Assembly (NCBI GenBank): GCA_963680875.1
Contig: OY804576.1
Location: 76,513,668 to 76,577,667 of the forward strand
Length of the DNA: 64,000 nt
Direction: 5' to 3'
From: Bathymodiolus brooksi
Taxonomy: Eukaryota > Mollusca > Bivalvia > Mytilida > Modiolidae
Positions within the stretch are counted from its first letter, which is position 1, and every line of letters begins with the position of its first letter. Shown piece by piece: positions 21,423 to 36,400 of the stretch. The notes under the pieces are model-generated. The model worked only from the letters and a program-made list of their open reading frames with translations, was not told the origin of the DNA and made no database searches. Both the position numbers and the translations under genes were made by a program.

Positions 21423-24400
21423 CTGAAAATAGATAAAAAAAAAAAGAATGTTTTAGTTACAAATTTGTGGAAAGAAATTGTCATATCATACTATATTTTG
21501 TACAAATTATTCAATCTCATTTCAAGCCAGCCAATTTTTGCTCTTACCCTTAAATACTGCATGCTTAGTGGAGAAGAAACATATACCAATATCATAGTCT
21601 TAGAGGAGAAGAAACAAATACCAATATCATAGTCTTAGTGGAGAAGTAACAAATACCAATGTCAAATAGTCTTAGTGGAGAAGTAACAAATATCAATGTC
21701 ATAGTCTTAGTGGAGAAGTAACAAATACCAATGTCATAGTCTTAGTGGAGAAGTAACAAATATCAATGTCATAGTCTTAGTGGAGAAGTAACAAATACCA
21801 ATGTCATAGTCTTAGTGGAGAAGTAACAAATATCAATGTCATAGTCTTAGTGGAGAAGTAACAAATACCAATGTCATAGTCTTAGTGGAGAAGTAACAAA
21901 TACCAATGTCATAGTCTTAGTGGAGAAGTAACAAATACCAATGTCATACGTCTTAGTGGAGAAGTAACACATACCAATATCATAGTCTTAGTGGAGAAGT
22001 AACAAATACCAATATCATAATCTTAGTGGAGAAGTAACAAATACCAATGTCATAGTCTTAGTGGAGAAGTAACAAATACCAATGTCATAGTCTTAGTGGA
22101 GAAGTAACAAATACCAATATCATAGTCTTAGTGGAGAAGTAACAAATACCAATGTCATAGTCTTAGTGGAGAAGTAACAAATACCAATGTCATAGTCTTA
22201 GTGGAGAAGTAACAAATATCAATGTCATAGTCTTAGTGGAGAAGTAACAAATACCAATGTCATAGTCTTAGTGGAGAAGTAACAAATACCAATGTCATAG
22301 TCTTAGTGGAGAAGTAACAAATACCAATGTCATAGTCTTAGTGGAGAAGTAACAAATATCAATGTCATAGTCTTAGTGGAGAAGTAACAAATACCAATAT
22401 CATAGTCTTAGTGAAGAAGTAACAAATACCAATGTCAAATAGTCTTAGTGGAGAAGTAACAAGTACCAATGTCATACATCTTAGTGGAGAAGTAACACAT
22501 ACCAATATCATAGTCTTAGTGGAGAAGTAACAAATACCAATATCATAGTCTTAGTGGAGAAGTAACAAATACCAATGTCATAGTCTTAGTGGAGAAGTAA
22601 CAAATACCAATGTCATAGTCTTAGTGGAGAAGTAACAAATACCAATGTCATATGTCTTAGTGAAGAAGTAACAAATACCAATGTCAAATAGTCTTAGTGG
22701 AGAAGTAACAAGTACCAATGTCATACGTCTTAGTGGAGAAGTAACACATACCAATATCATAGTCTTAGTGGAGAAGTAACAAATACCAATATCATAGTTT
22801 TAGTGGAGAAGTAACAAATACCAATGTCATAGTCTTAGTGGAGAAGTAACAAATACCAATATCATAGTCTTAGTGGAGAAGTAACAAATACCAATGTCAT
22901 AGTCTTAGTGGAGAAGTAACAAATACCAATGTCATAGTCTTAGTGGAGAAGTAACAAATATCAATGTCATAGTCTTAGTGGAGAAGTAACAAATACCAAT
23001 GTCATAGTCTTAGTGGAGAAGTAACAAATACCAATGTCATAGTCTTAGTGGAGAAGTAACAAATACCAATGTCATAGTCTTAGTGGAGAAGTAACAAATA
23101 TCAATGTCATAGTCTTAGTGGAGAAGTAACAAATACCAATATCATAGTCTTAGTGAAGAAGTAACAAATACCAATGTCAAATAGTCTTAGTGGAGAAGTA
23201 ACAAGTACCAATGTCATACATCTTAGTGGAGAAGTAACACATACCAATATCATAGTCTTAGTGGAGAAGTAACAAATACCAATATCATAGTCTTAGTGGA
23301 GAAGTAACAAATACCAATGTCATAGTCTTAGTGGAGAAGTAACAAATATCAATGTCATAGTCTTAGTGGAGAAGTAACAAATACCAATATCATAGTCTTA
23401 GTGGAGAAGTAACAAATACCAATGTCATAGTCTTAGTGGAGAAGTAACCAATATCATAGTCTTAGTGGAGAAGTAACAAATACCAATGTCATAGTCTTAG
23501 TGGAGAAGTAACCAATATCATAGTCTTAGTGGAGAAGTAACAAATACCAATATCATAGTCTTAGTGGAGAAGTAACAAATACCAATGTCATAGTCTTAGT
23601 GGAGAAGTAACAAATACCAATGTCATAGTCTTAGTGGAGAAGTAACAAATACCAATATCATAGTCTTAGTGGAGAAGTAACAAATACCAATGTCATAGTC
23701 TTAGTGGAGAAGTAACCAATATCATAGTCTTAGTGGATGTCATAGTCTTTAAAATCTACTGCATGCTAACCATTACTCCACCGATGCGGTTGTATAGTCA
23801 TTGAAAGTTCATCAATATGAAATGAAAAATAAAACCAAAAACACAGGTTAGAAATATTTTATCAAATGACTGACAAAAATTAAATTACCGTTAGCAGGGA
23901 GAACTCAGAACGAACGTCTTTAGTAAATACTTTTAACAAAAATTACAATACCTTTAGCAGGGAGAACTCAGAATGATCTTCTTTAGTAGATACTTTTAAC
24001 AAAAATTACATTACCTTTAGCAGGGAGAACTCGGACCGATCTTCTTTAGTAGATACTTTTAACAAAAATTACATTACCTTTAGCAGGGAGAACTTGGACC
24101 GATCTTCTTTAGTAGATACTTTTAACAAAAATTACATTACCTTTAGCAGGGAGAACTTGGACCGATCTTCTTTAGTAGATAATTTTAACAAAAATTACAT
24201 TACCTTTAGCAGGGAGAACTTGGACCGATCTTCTTTAGTAGATACTTTTAACAAAAATTACATTACCTTTAGCAGAGAGAACTCAGACCGATCTTTAGTA
24301 GATACTTTTAACAGGGAGAACTCGGACCGATCTTCTTTAGTAGATACTTTTAACAAAAATTACATTACCTTTAGCAGGGAGAACTCAGAACGATCTTCTT

Positions 24401-27400
24401 TAGTAGATACTTTTAACAAAAATTACATTACTTTTAGCAGGGAGAACTCAGAACGATCTTCTTTAGTAGATACTTTTAACAAAAATTACATTACTTTTAG
24501 CAGGGAGAACTCGGACCGATCTTCTTTAGTAGATACTTTTAACAAAAATTACATTACCTTTAGCAGGGAGAACTCAGACCGATCTTCTTTAGTCGATACT
24601 TTTAACAAAAACAAGATATGATTATAATCTAATGATTATGAAGTCTCCCAAACCGGCCACTGACACTATCTACCCACATATCAAATTTTGATGATATCGG
24701 ACAATGTTGAATTTTTACCCCCAATTTTTATGCCGTGTTTTGGCAGCCATTTTGAAAATGGCAGACATCTTGAAAATTTTGAAAACGCAGAATTGCTCCT
24801 CTAATGGTGGCCTATCACTATGTCAAAATTTATGTCTCTATCATTATCCAGTTAGAAGTTATCAACATTAATGTACGAAATTTCAAGTTTCCCATAGGAT
24901 TCTATAGTAACCCCCACCCCCTTTGAACCCCCAAAAATATGGCTTTGACCCCCTTTACCACAAATCTGAAAACTTTAGGATCAACTAGAAACATATATCT
25001 ATAACTCCACCAAGTTTCATGAAATTCTGTCCTGTAGTTCCTGAGATCTGCCGTGGACAAGTTCATGGTGCACGGAAAGAAAGGAGAATAACAAGAACAA
25101 GAATAATAATAATAATAATAATAAGAAACGGAGCTAAAACAATAAGTCTCCAAACGTTGTTTGGGAGACTTAATTACATTACCTATAGCAGGGAGAACTC
25201 AGAACGATTGTCTTTAGTAGATACTTTGATTACCTTTAGAAGGGAGAACTCAGAACGATCGTCTTTAGTAGATACTTTTAACAATTTATTTAAGTAATCT
25301 CTGTTTTCAGATATAAACAGCTGTAACACTTTATCTGCATCAGATTTCCTGAAAAAAATAATATAAAAAAAAATAATAATACTACCGAAGAAATTGAGAG
25401 AGATTTGATTGATTTAACACAAGTAAATGTAATAAATAATTGTATAGTGGTATGTATGTAGAACACGTGTTCATGATAGAATTTATTACAGTTTTAATAC
25501 TAGATATTATAAAAAGAAAGCTTAAACCGTGATGGTCAACAATTCCACAAGAACAAACCACCTCTCATCTCAAATCATTGAACACAGAGAAGATGACATT
25601 TGCTGATGGAAATCCAGGTCTTGGATTCAGGGACAGACACAAAACATTGGTGGATAAAACTGGTAAAAATACATGTATTTTAATAAGTATTTTGAAAAAT
25701 GGCTTAAATTTTTACCTATTTTTCTCCATAGCAAATTTAATAAGGCCAGCTATATTTTTATTTTTCACAGCATACACAATTAATTCTGGTAGAAAACGGG
25801 TCTCAGCAATCATTGAAAACTCCTCATTGTTAATAACGTAAGCATAAACATGATCTTTCACCTGAAGAAAAAAATAGCAGTTCAAAAGCTGATTAAGATT
25901 AATAAAATTCTTGAGGACATTCATTATATGATGGTAAGTGATTGGGTGATTGTCGTTTAACACCACATGAGTAATATATCAGCTACATTATTCTTCATAA
26001 ACAAATTAAAGTAGCAAATTAGACATTTAATTGAAATCTAATTAAACATTTGGGGGCTGTCGTAGCCGTGATCGTATGGTAGTTGGATTTATAACTACCC
26101 ATGCAATCAGTGCCTATCACCACTAATGTCGTGAGTTCGAATCACGTTCAGGCGAGGTGTACTCGATACAACATTATGTGATAAAAGTTTGACAGTGACT
26201 TCCGACAGGTCGGTGGTTTTTTCCAGGTACTCCATTTTCCTCCACCAATAAAACTTACCACCATGATAAAGCTGAAATATTGTTGAAAGTGGTGTTAAAC
26301 ACCATAAACCAACCAAACCAACTAACCATAAACATAAAAAAAAATGAAAGAAGCAAATTAGAAATTTAATTTAAATGAAATTTTCAAACCCCCCCCCCTT
26401 TTTTTTAAAAGTTGCACCCCCTCTCACCTGCTGTGCTGAGAAACTATCTATGCTGTAGACTAGGTATCTTTCAGCATTTTCCAGTAGTCTTGTATTTTCC
26501 CTGGCTATCACATTCTGAAAAAAAAAACCACAAACAATTTTTGCTGTTGTTATAAAACAATATTTCCTAGACTAGAAAATGCAAGTCTGATATAATATTT
26601 ATGGGGAGTTTTGGTGTTATTGAGGTTCAACTTTAATCAAAAACTGTTTTCAATAATCATGATTTCTTTTAAATACTACACAATGTAGTGTAATCAACTT
26701 CAATGAACAATTATCAAGTTTACCAGTTTATAACCCCTAAATGACCTCTACCTTTACATGAAGGGACATGGGCGGCTGGCCACAAACCTAACGCCACTGA
26801 AGGAGGTTAGCTCCCAGATACTCAGTGTTAAGGTTTCCAGACACCTATTCATGAACTTTATTCTCATAAACTCAATACATAGTTACAAAGATGATAAACA
26901 TACAGGGGTTGTTGGATTTACAACTACCTATGCAATCAGTGCCTATTACCACTAACGTTGTGAGATCGAATCCCGTTCAGGCGAGGTGTACTCGATACAA
27001 CATTATGTGATTAAGATTGTCAGTGACTTCCGACAGGTCAGTGGTTTTCTACGGGTACTGCGGTTTCCTCCACCAATAAAACTGACCGCCATGATATAAC
27101 TGAAATATTGTTGAAAGAGGTGTTAAACACCATAACCCTAACCCCCTATCCATGGACAGAGATTTCATCGGTTAGGTCATTATAACTGTCCAGGTTGTCT
27201 TCCCCCTATTAAGTCTGAGTCACAGTATAGCTATAAAGTTGCTGAAATGAAGATAAATACCAAATAACCCTCTCCATGAAACAAACAACTAGAATATTTC
27301 ACCTGAATGGTCTCTTCCTCTCCTGAAAACAATAAACAACTCAAAGCACAAACATGCATCTCCAGCTGTAAAAAGTGTTGAGTGATGACAGCAACATCTA

Positions 27401-30400
27401 ATCCATGAATAATAGGGCACCTAAAATATAAAATACAGAAAGTGATGGTCATACGTGTATAAATAAAAACAAGAAGAGAATCTCGACACACATGGGCCAT
27501 CATGGTCGTATCGTAGTTGGATTTAACACTACCTATGCAATCAGTACTTATCATCACTAAAGTTGTGAGTTCGAACCCCGCTCATGCGGAGGTGTACTCA
27601 ATACAACATTGTGATACAGTTTGTCAGTGATTAAAGGTCTGTTTTCTCCAGGAACTCTGGTTTCTTCCACCAATAAAACTGACTGCCACGATATAACTGA
27701 AATATTGCTGAAAGTGGCATTAAACATCATAACTCTAACCCATGATTTTTACAATTTGTTTGTGTTGGACAAACTTCTAATGAGCTGAAGTAAACATAAC
27801 TACATTCATGATGATGCCATTACCATGATGTATTAAATAGCAGTACTGTAATAATGTTATAATTCCTCATTCGTTTCTTTTCCACTCCTAATATGCATAA
27901 TAGATTTCAACTACCGGTAATAATATATTTAATTTTTCTCAACAATTTTGTTATTGTACATATCTTTCCCCTAAAAAATAAACTTAAAGGTCTCATCTTT
28001 CTCCCTTAAAGGTATGTTGTATAAATGACTTTCCATTTCAATCTTTCTCCCTTAAAGGTATGTTGTATAAATGACTTTCCATTTCAATCTTTCTCCCTTA
28101 AAGGTATGTTGTATAAATGACTTAAAGGTATGTTGTATAAATGACTTTCCATTTCAATCTTTTTCTCCCAGAAACCACTGAACCAAATGACACAAAACTT
28201 TGTAGAAAGCTACTAGGATGGTTGTGAACATTTTGCATCAAATATGCTATCTGATCACGAATCTATTATGGCTACAGCAATGGGAAAATGTTATTAAAAA
28301 AATTAACCTAGATTTAGCAAGTTGCTGATTAAATGAAAAAAAAAAAAATATTCAAATTGAAAAATTTCATTTTTTTTTATACTTATAATAAAGGCAATAA
28401 CTTTGACAAATTTGACAGTATATATCCCTTTAATGTATTCAAGATACCAGAGGATATCAACATGTACATCTTAAACCATAACCGACTACATATAGGTCTT
28501 AAGATATGATGATATTTTATTTAGCCTTGATGAACTGGGAAACTGATTGGTCTTTTGTTTTTTATTTACAAAAACATCTATATTTACCTCTTGAGTAAAT
28601 TAAAACTGTGAACACATGTCTCTAATTGTTCTGTACTTAAAGGTGAAACAACTGAAAGCAAACAAAAAAAACCACACACACATCATGTCAAATCATACAC
28701 TTCATTAGCAAGAGAAAATGTAGAGCATGGATTTTTCCATTCCAAAATAAAAGATTAAAGAATAGATATTCAGCCATGAAAATTTATTGCATAAACACAG
28801 AAGCCTTACCTTACCTTTAAGTCAATGTGGTAACACAAATATTTTGCCAATCCATAGAGTAAATTGCTATTTGCCTTACCTTTAGTCAATGGTGTAACCA
28901 GGATATTTTACCAATTGTTTGGGTAAATTGTTATTTTCCTTATCATAAGTCAATGGTGTAACAAGGATATTTCGCCAAGCCTTTGGGTAAATTTTCTTTT
29001 GCCATATGTGTAGTCAAATGGTGTAACCAGGATATTTTGCCAAGCCTTTGGGTAAATTGTTACTGCCTTATCTTAAGTCAATGGTGTGACCAGGATACTT
29101 TACCAACCTTTTGGGTAAATTTCTTTTTGCCTCACCTTTAGTCAGTGGTGTAACCAAGATATTTTGCCACGCCTTTGGGAAAACTGGTATTTGCCATACA
29201 TCAGGAACACTATTCAATCTTAATAATATATACTCCAAATTTTCTAACTGTAAATATAAATCAGAACAGTTTAAAGAATGGAAATAAGTATTGCATAAAA
29301 CTACTAAGGAATTAAAAGATAAAAATTGATCATTAAACTTACCATTTCGTTTCAACCTATATAATCATAAAAGGCTTTGTTAAACTAATTAACATACTGT
29401 CAACAGTGAACGCAACAAAAAACACAGAAAATACAGTTTGTTTAATGCATGTTAATGGTGCTATTATTCCATAGATTCATAAATAAATAATGTAAATAAT
29501 ATCCACCTTGACCTGCACTTACATTTGCTGTACACTATTAAAAGAGAGGTTATCGTGATTGTATGGTAGTTGGATTTACAACTACCTATGCAATCGTTGC
29601 CTATCACCACTAATGTTGTGAGTTCGAATCCCACTCATGGACAGCTGTACTCGATACACCATTCTGTGATAAAGTTTTTCAGTGACTTACAGCAGGTCAG
29701 CAGTTTTCTCCGGTTTCCTCCATCAATAAAACTGACCACCATGATATAACTGAAATATTGTTGAAAGTGGCATTAAACACAATAACCCTAACCCCACTAT
29801 TAAAAAGTATACAAATAAAGTTTGTATCCTGGTACCTGATTCATTCTAAACGAAATGATAACAGTATAGAGCAGGCTGTAAAGAGGATGCCCTTGAAAAA
29901 CAATTTTAACGACACTTGTTTCAGATCTTTTCAGTAAAATTTGGCAATTAAACCACTGGACTTTTTTACAATGTCAGATAAACACATATACATTGTCAGT
30001 AAAGATAAAATTATTTGCACCCACTGCTAAAAGGACCAGAAAAGTTTTCCAAAAATTTGTTTTTCTACCTGTTTCTAAACCTCAAACAAATAAATTTCAC
30101 CTTTTAGACAACGTTTTATATCTATTCTTAACATGATGCGATCATATATATTAATCGATATGCAAATTTTACACGACATAAGATTCAATGTTCAAAAATA
30201 AAATCTTTGATACTCACCAATCCAAATGACAATATTTGCTGAATGACACCATTCCATAATTGTTTCTCATGTATCTTAAAATCTAGACACATACTAGCTA
30301 CCAACAAAGCAGCCTGCAATACAAATATACCATGAAAAACATTAATAAAAGATTAAAAAAAAAAACTAACCATCCTTTTAACATGATTTACAAACAGCCC

Positions 30401-33400
30401 TTGACCAATTTAATTTAGAGCTTGTCAAGGCTGCAATCGTATGGTAATTGGATTTACATCTACCTATGTAAATTCTGCCTATTACAACTAAAGTTTTGAG
30501 TTCCATTCCCACCAATCGATAAATGTACATTATGTGATCAAGTTTGTCAGTGACTTGCAGCAGGTCAAAAAGGTTTTCTAAGGTTTCCACCAACAACAAA
30601 AACTGACTACAATGATATAATTGTTGAAAGTGGTGTTAATCACCAAAAACCCAAAACCAATTTATTTCATCATTATTTGTTACATTATTAGAGAAGCACA
30701 TTAAATTAAAGGTTGTTTTTGAAGGAAAAACATGTCTCCCCATTTTGATGAAATATTCCTAGTCAAAAAGGGCAATGACTCATTCAAAATTGGTCTGATA
30801 TATATGTTGAAATGATAAGCGATTCTCCACATGGTGATAAGCAACCATGCAAAGTTTTAAGGAATTCCCTCTTAAAAAGTAGAAGCTGTATGTACAAACT
30901 TTTATGATGGCTGGACAGGACGTAAACAACAAATTTCTCAGAATACTGACTTCCTTCCGTTTGGAATTATTATTAAAAGGTTTATTTATTATTTCTCTAA
31001 AACATTTACCTTACATCTTTATTTCACTTCATGAAGCATATACAAGTCTTCAATAAATGTTGACCAAAATACATGTTCAAATACAAATTTGACCAAGTCT
31101 AATTAAGTCACACAAATAAGAAGAGTTTGAAGATAGGAAAGTGGTAATCAGAATCTTTAAATCAAAGATGGACAGAAAACACAATGGCCAAAATAAAAAC
31201 GACAAACAACGATCTACAAAACATTACACAGAAAACTAAAGATCCCCACAAAGATTGACTTAAGATTAATTTTTTTTTAAAACCACCTATTTTAACCTGT
31301 AAAACAACAGAACCAGCTTACTGAAGTATCCCGATTTATTACAGAAGTTTAATTTAACCCATATGCAAGCTGACAACATCTGATGCCCAAAAGAGAGGCA
31401 AATGTAAAACCTAAGTGGCATATCTAATTAATTGTAAGACCCTCCAAAGAAATAGTTGGCTTGCCGTTAGATTCAGCAAAACTACCCGTATCATCAGAAA
31501 TTCCACAGAATATTTTGTTTAGTGTTTTTTCAGCATTAAATTAAGCTTTTCAGTTGTGCTATGAAAAATAGTTCTTTCTTAAGAATATGTTATCATGGCG
31601 AGAACACGTTATATTTCGATGAGATGATGACGGTGATGTTCACTTTGTACTAGACCAACACGCTTAGTTGGATTTTTATAGTGCTAGCTCACTGAAAGAA
31701 CAGTCTATAGGTAGACATGTTGCTCAACTCAAGACTTATATCCTATCCTGATTCTGAGCCAACCAGTCTTTGTTCTTACTCCTTAATACTACGCTAAACA
31801 CAACTTACTAAGAAGACGCTTGTTGTGTGTGAAATGTTTGAATATAAACTAAAAGTGAACTTACAGATTTCTGATGATAATGATTCCTCCATATGCCTTT
31901 GACAAGTCCATCTTTATTAGATTCTTGGAATGATTCAACGGAGTGTAGGATGTGGAGCCTTTCAAGTTCAACTAGGTACGTAAATGTTTTCATAAGTTCT
32001 CTGAAAAATAAATTCAGATATATATTCCTAACACATGTAATTTTACAATCAGTCTGTTTGATTTTTTCTAATCTAAATGTTGTCCTATGGTGGGTGAACA
32101 TCCTGAATAAAGCTGGAATATGGCTCACTGGATTCTAAGCAATAATCCATCATAAACCTTAGGGTCAAATTATCCTGACATTGCCACTACGAAAATTGTT
32201 TTCTAACCATGCAACCAGGTAAATGAATGGGTAATATTCACAATATTTTGCTGATCACATTTTTTTTTAATCAATATTAAATGCATACAGTAGTCTTTTC
32301 CCCTTTTTACAAGGCCACCCCTTCTGCAATGAAAAAGTTGTCTTATAACAGGGATGGTCTATCTTGGGATGACAATATAGTAGTATTTTAACATCTCTGT
32401 GTATCTGAAATCTTCCCTGATTAGAGAGGTGGCCTTTGATGGGAGGGGCCTTACAAGAGAGATACTACTGTACAGACTTTCTTTCATGTGCATGTTAAAC
32501 TGTAAATTCCAATTAACAGCAATCCTTTAAAACTTCAGAATGTAAATATTTGTTAAATCAATTTACAACTATAGAATTTAAGGAAATAAATATTAAAAAA
32601 CATTTTCGTTTGAATACAATAACCAACTCCTTGAAGAAAAAAAAATGGAAGAATGTGTCCATCCATAGGACATGGATGTCCTGCCTCCCATCTAAAGTAA
32701 ACAAGTCCATAGAACATGAATGTCCTGCCTTCTATCTAAAGTAAACAAGTCCATAGAACATGGATGTCCTGCCTTCTATCTAAAGTAAACAAGTCCATAG
32801 GACATGGATGTCCTGCCTCCCATCTAAAGTAAACAAGTCCATAGGACATGGATGTCCTGCCTTCCATCTAAAGTAAACAAGTCCATAGAACATGGATGTC
32901 CTGCCTTCTATCTAAAGTAAACAAGTCCATAGGACATGGATGTCCTGCCTTCTATCTAAAGTAAACAAGTCCATAGGACATGGACGTCCTGCCTTCCATC
33001 TAAAGTAAATAAGTCCATAGAACATGGACGTCCTGCCTTCTATCTAAAGTAAACAAGTCCATAGAACATGATGTCCTGCCTTCTATCTAAAGTAAACAAG
33101 TCCATAGGACATGGATGTCCTGCCTTCCATCTAAAGTAAACAAGTCCATAGAACATGGATGTCCTGCCTTCTATCTAAAGTAAACAAGTCCATAGAACAT
33201 GGATGTCCTGCCTTCCATCTAAAGTAAACAAGTCCATAGGACATGGACGTCCTGCCTTCCATCTAAAGTAAACAAGTCCATAGGACATGGACGTCCTGCC
33301 TTCCATCTAAAGTAAACAAGTCCATAGAACATGGACGTCCTGCCTTCCATCTAAAGTAAACAAGTCCATAGAACATGGATGCCCTGCCTCCCATCTAAAG

Positions 33401-36400
33401 TAAACAAGTCCATAGAACATGGATGTCCTGCCTTCCATCTAAAGTAAACAAGTCCATAGGACATGGATGTCCTGCCTTCTCTCTAAAGTAAACAAGTCCA
33501 TAGAACATGGACGTCCTGCCTTCCATCTAAAGTAAACAAGTCCATAGGACATGGATGTCCTGCCTTCCATCTAAAGTAAACAAGTCCATAGAACATGGAT
33601 GTCCTGCCTTCTATCTAAAGTAAACAAGTCCATAGAACATGGATGTCCTGCCTTCCATCTAAAGTAAACAAGTCCATAGGACATGGACGTCCTGCCTTCC
33701 ATCTAAAGTAAACAAGTCCATAGGACATGGACGTCCTGCCTTCCATCTAAAGTAAACAAGTCCATAGAACATGGACGTCCTGCCTTCCATCTAAAGTAAA
33801 CAAGTCCATAGAACATGGATGCCCTGCCTCCCATCTAAAGTAAACAAGTCCATAGAACATGGATGTCCTGCCTTCCATCTAAAGTAAACAAGTCCATAGG
33901 ACATGGATGTCCTGCCTTCTCTCTAAAGTAAACAAGTCCATAGAACATGGACGTCCTGCCTTCCATCTAAAGTAAACAAGTCCATAGGACATGGATGTCC
34001 TGCCTTCCATCTAAAGTAAACAAGTCCATAGAACATGGATGTCCTGCCTTCTATCTAAAGTAAACAAGTCCATAGAACATGGATGTCCTGCCTTCCATCT
34101 AAAGTAAACAAGTCCATAGGACATGGACGTCCTGCCTTCCATCTAAAGTAAACAAGTCCATAGGACATGGACGTCCTGCCTTCCATCTAAAGTAAACAAG
34201 TCCATAGAACATGGACGTCCTGCCTTCCATCTAAAGTAAACAAGTCCATAGAACATGGATGCCCTGCCTCCCATCTAAAGTAAACAAGTCCATAGAACAT
34301 GGATGTCCTGCCTTCCATCTAAAGTAAACAAGTCCATAGGACATGGATGTCCTGCCTTCTCTCTAAAGTAAACAAGTCCATAGAACATGGACGTCCTGCC
34401 TTCCATCTAAAGTAAACAAGTCCATAGGACATGGATGTCCTGCCTTCCATCTAAAGTAAACAAGTTCATAGAACATGGATGTCCTGCCTTCCATCTAATG
34501 TAAACAAGGACTCCAGAATGGAAAAAGTGGTAAATCAGAAAGCAAATTTGGCCTTCCTTTCATGGTTCCTGACCTTGTGTATAAAATTCAAACAATTTTT
34601 TCATATGAACTTAAGTTATTGAGCGGAAACTAACACAGGGCATACTTACATGTGTAAAATTTTACACCCTCGATGTCTAGCGGTGGGGACATAAAGATTT
34701 TCTTCACAATCCATACTTACTTTCACAGAATAAAATTATACCTGATATCATCAAAAGTTTTGCCTAACAGATCTTTCAGCAGCTTTTCTTCGTCAAGTTC
34801 CAGTATACAGTGAAGAGCTCGCAGACGACACATATTCGTTATGGCAATCATCTCTTTTGTCTGATCATCCTATAAAAATTATTTAACTATCAGCTCACCT
34901 GTATCTGTATCACTCACTTCTAATGCTAGTATTAAGTGATATTTCGATTTTTAGATATGATTTCATATAATAGTGAATAGTAGGGCATCTTACTTTTATT
35001 TTCAGTAATACTGTTTCTTGTTTTATTTATTAATTCTTCTTTTATTGCAAATATTTCAAAGTCAACAAGTCATAAGCAGCAAATACTAATTTTACAGTCA
35101 TTTGTTTGTACCCAACCAGAGGCTTGAACCCTCAGTCTACTACACTAAATGTATAACAAGAAAAAATGACTCATACAAAGCACTACATACTTTAGTTCTT
35201 TTATAGATGGGAGTATAAAAATTGCACCAGTTTCAAAATGGAACATATGTTATATATTCCCCTCTTCAAAATTCTAAGTACTGAAAGTACATAACTTCTA
35301 TGCCATCTTACCTTGATTGCAAAATTGAGTAAGTAGACAAGGTTGGTTTTCTTGTCACCTTTTCTTAATAAATACATCACTCTGAAATAAACAATACCAA
35401 ATATACATGCTACACCTATGTATTGAAAACTTCTGGATCGTCAATTAAAATTCAACATACAACTGTCAAAACATTTACCTACTTAAATAGAGAGTACAGT
35501 CAAACCTGCCCATGTGGTTGCCTCTATTAAGCAGTCACCTGTATTAAAAGGTCACCCTTTTCTTGTCCTGTCATAGAACATTTCACATGAATTGAACCTC
35601 TTTTAAGAGGTCACCTGTCTTTTCTTTGTCCCAAATGTGACCTCTTAATACAGGTCTGACTGTATATTGAGAAAAAGAAAAATAGCTAAAGCTGAAACAT
35701 CATTTTTTTTGGAAAAAAAAATAAAATAATTTGATGAAAATTTCAAACATCTTAAGGGGGTACCATACACTACAGGGAGATAACTCTTTAAAATCAGTTG
35801 AACATTTTGATCATATGATGTTTGAATGCAGATTTCAAGCATCTCGGTGATCAAAACCAGAGAGAAAAGTTGCTATGTGGCTAGTGAATTTATAGCTCCG
35901 AGTCTGTTGGTTGGAATTTGTCAAAATTTTGATATTTATTACAGTGGATATATTCAAACACACTGCCAATAAAAATAAGAAAATTAAACAAGCAGATAAA
36001 ATTTTACCTGAAGTGTATGGTACCACCTTAAACTAATAAAATCAATTTGCTAAAAAAAGAAATAAACAAAAGATACAACAAACATGTAATTTTAATTACA
36101 CTGCACCAAGAATGTAATTCAAATATCCTTAATAAGTGTTACCTTTTTAAATTCTGATCATCTTCATCATCAGAAGTACTCATAGTCTCATTTCCAAGTT
36201 TAAGACTGTCAAAGTTAAATGTCATTGTCTGAAAGATAAAAGTGTACTCAGTAGCTGAAATACATTTGTCATTTATAAACAATATTTTTGGAGTTGGAGT
36301 GAAACTTTTGTGTACCAGTTTAACCAGCCAAGATGTAAACCATGCCCAGACTATACCCCAAGTAAAAAAGGCCTAGCTTGTTTTAAACCCTTCATATATT

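Noticed and set aside
21565..23745. Regular array that might be a CRISPR
   Set aside because: No unique spacers: the whole unit repeats, and the genome is eukaryotic with introns.
24094..24621. 175-codon open frame with repeated [20 protein letters not shown] units
   Set aside because: It is the antisense of the 63-bp exon-derived minisatellite. The frame stays open only because 63 is a multiple of three.
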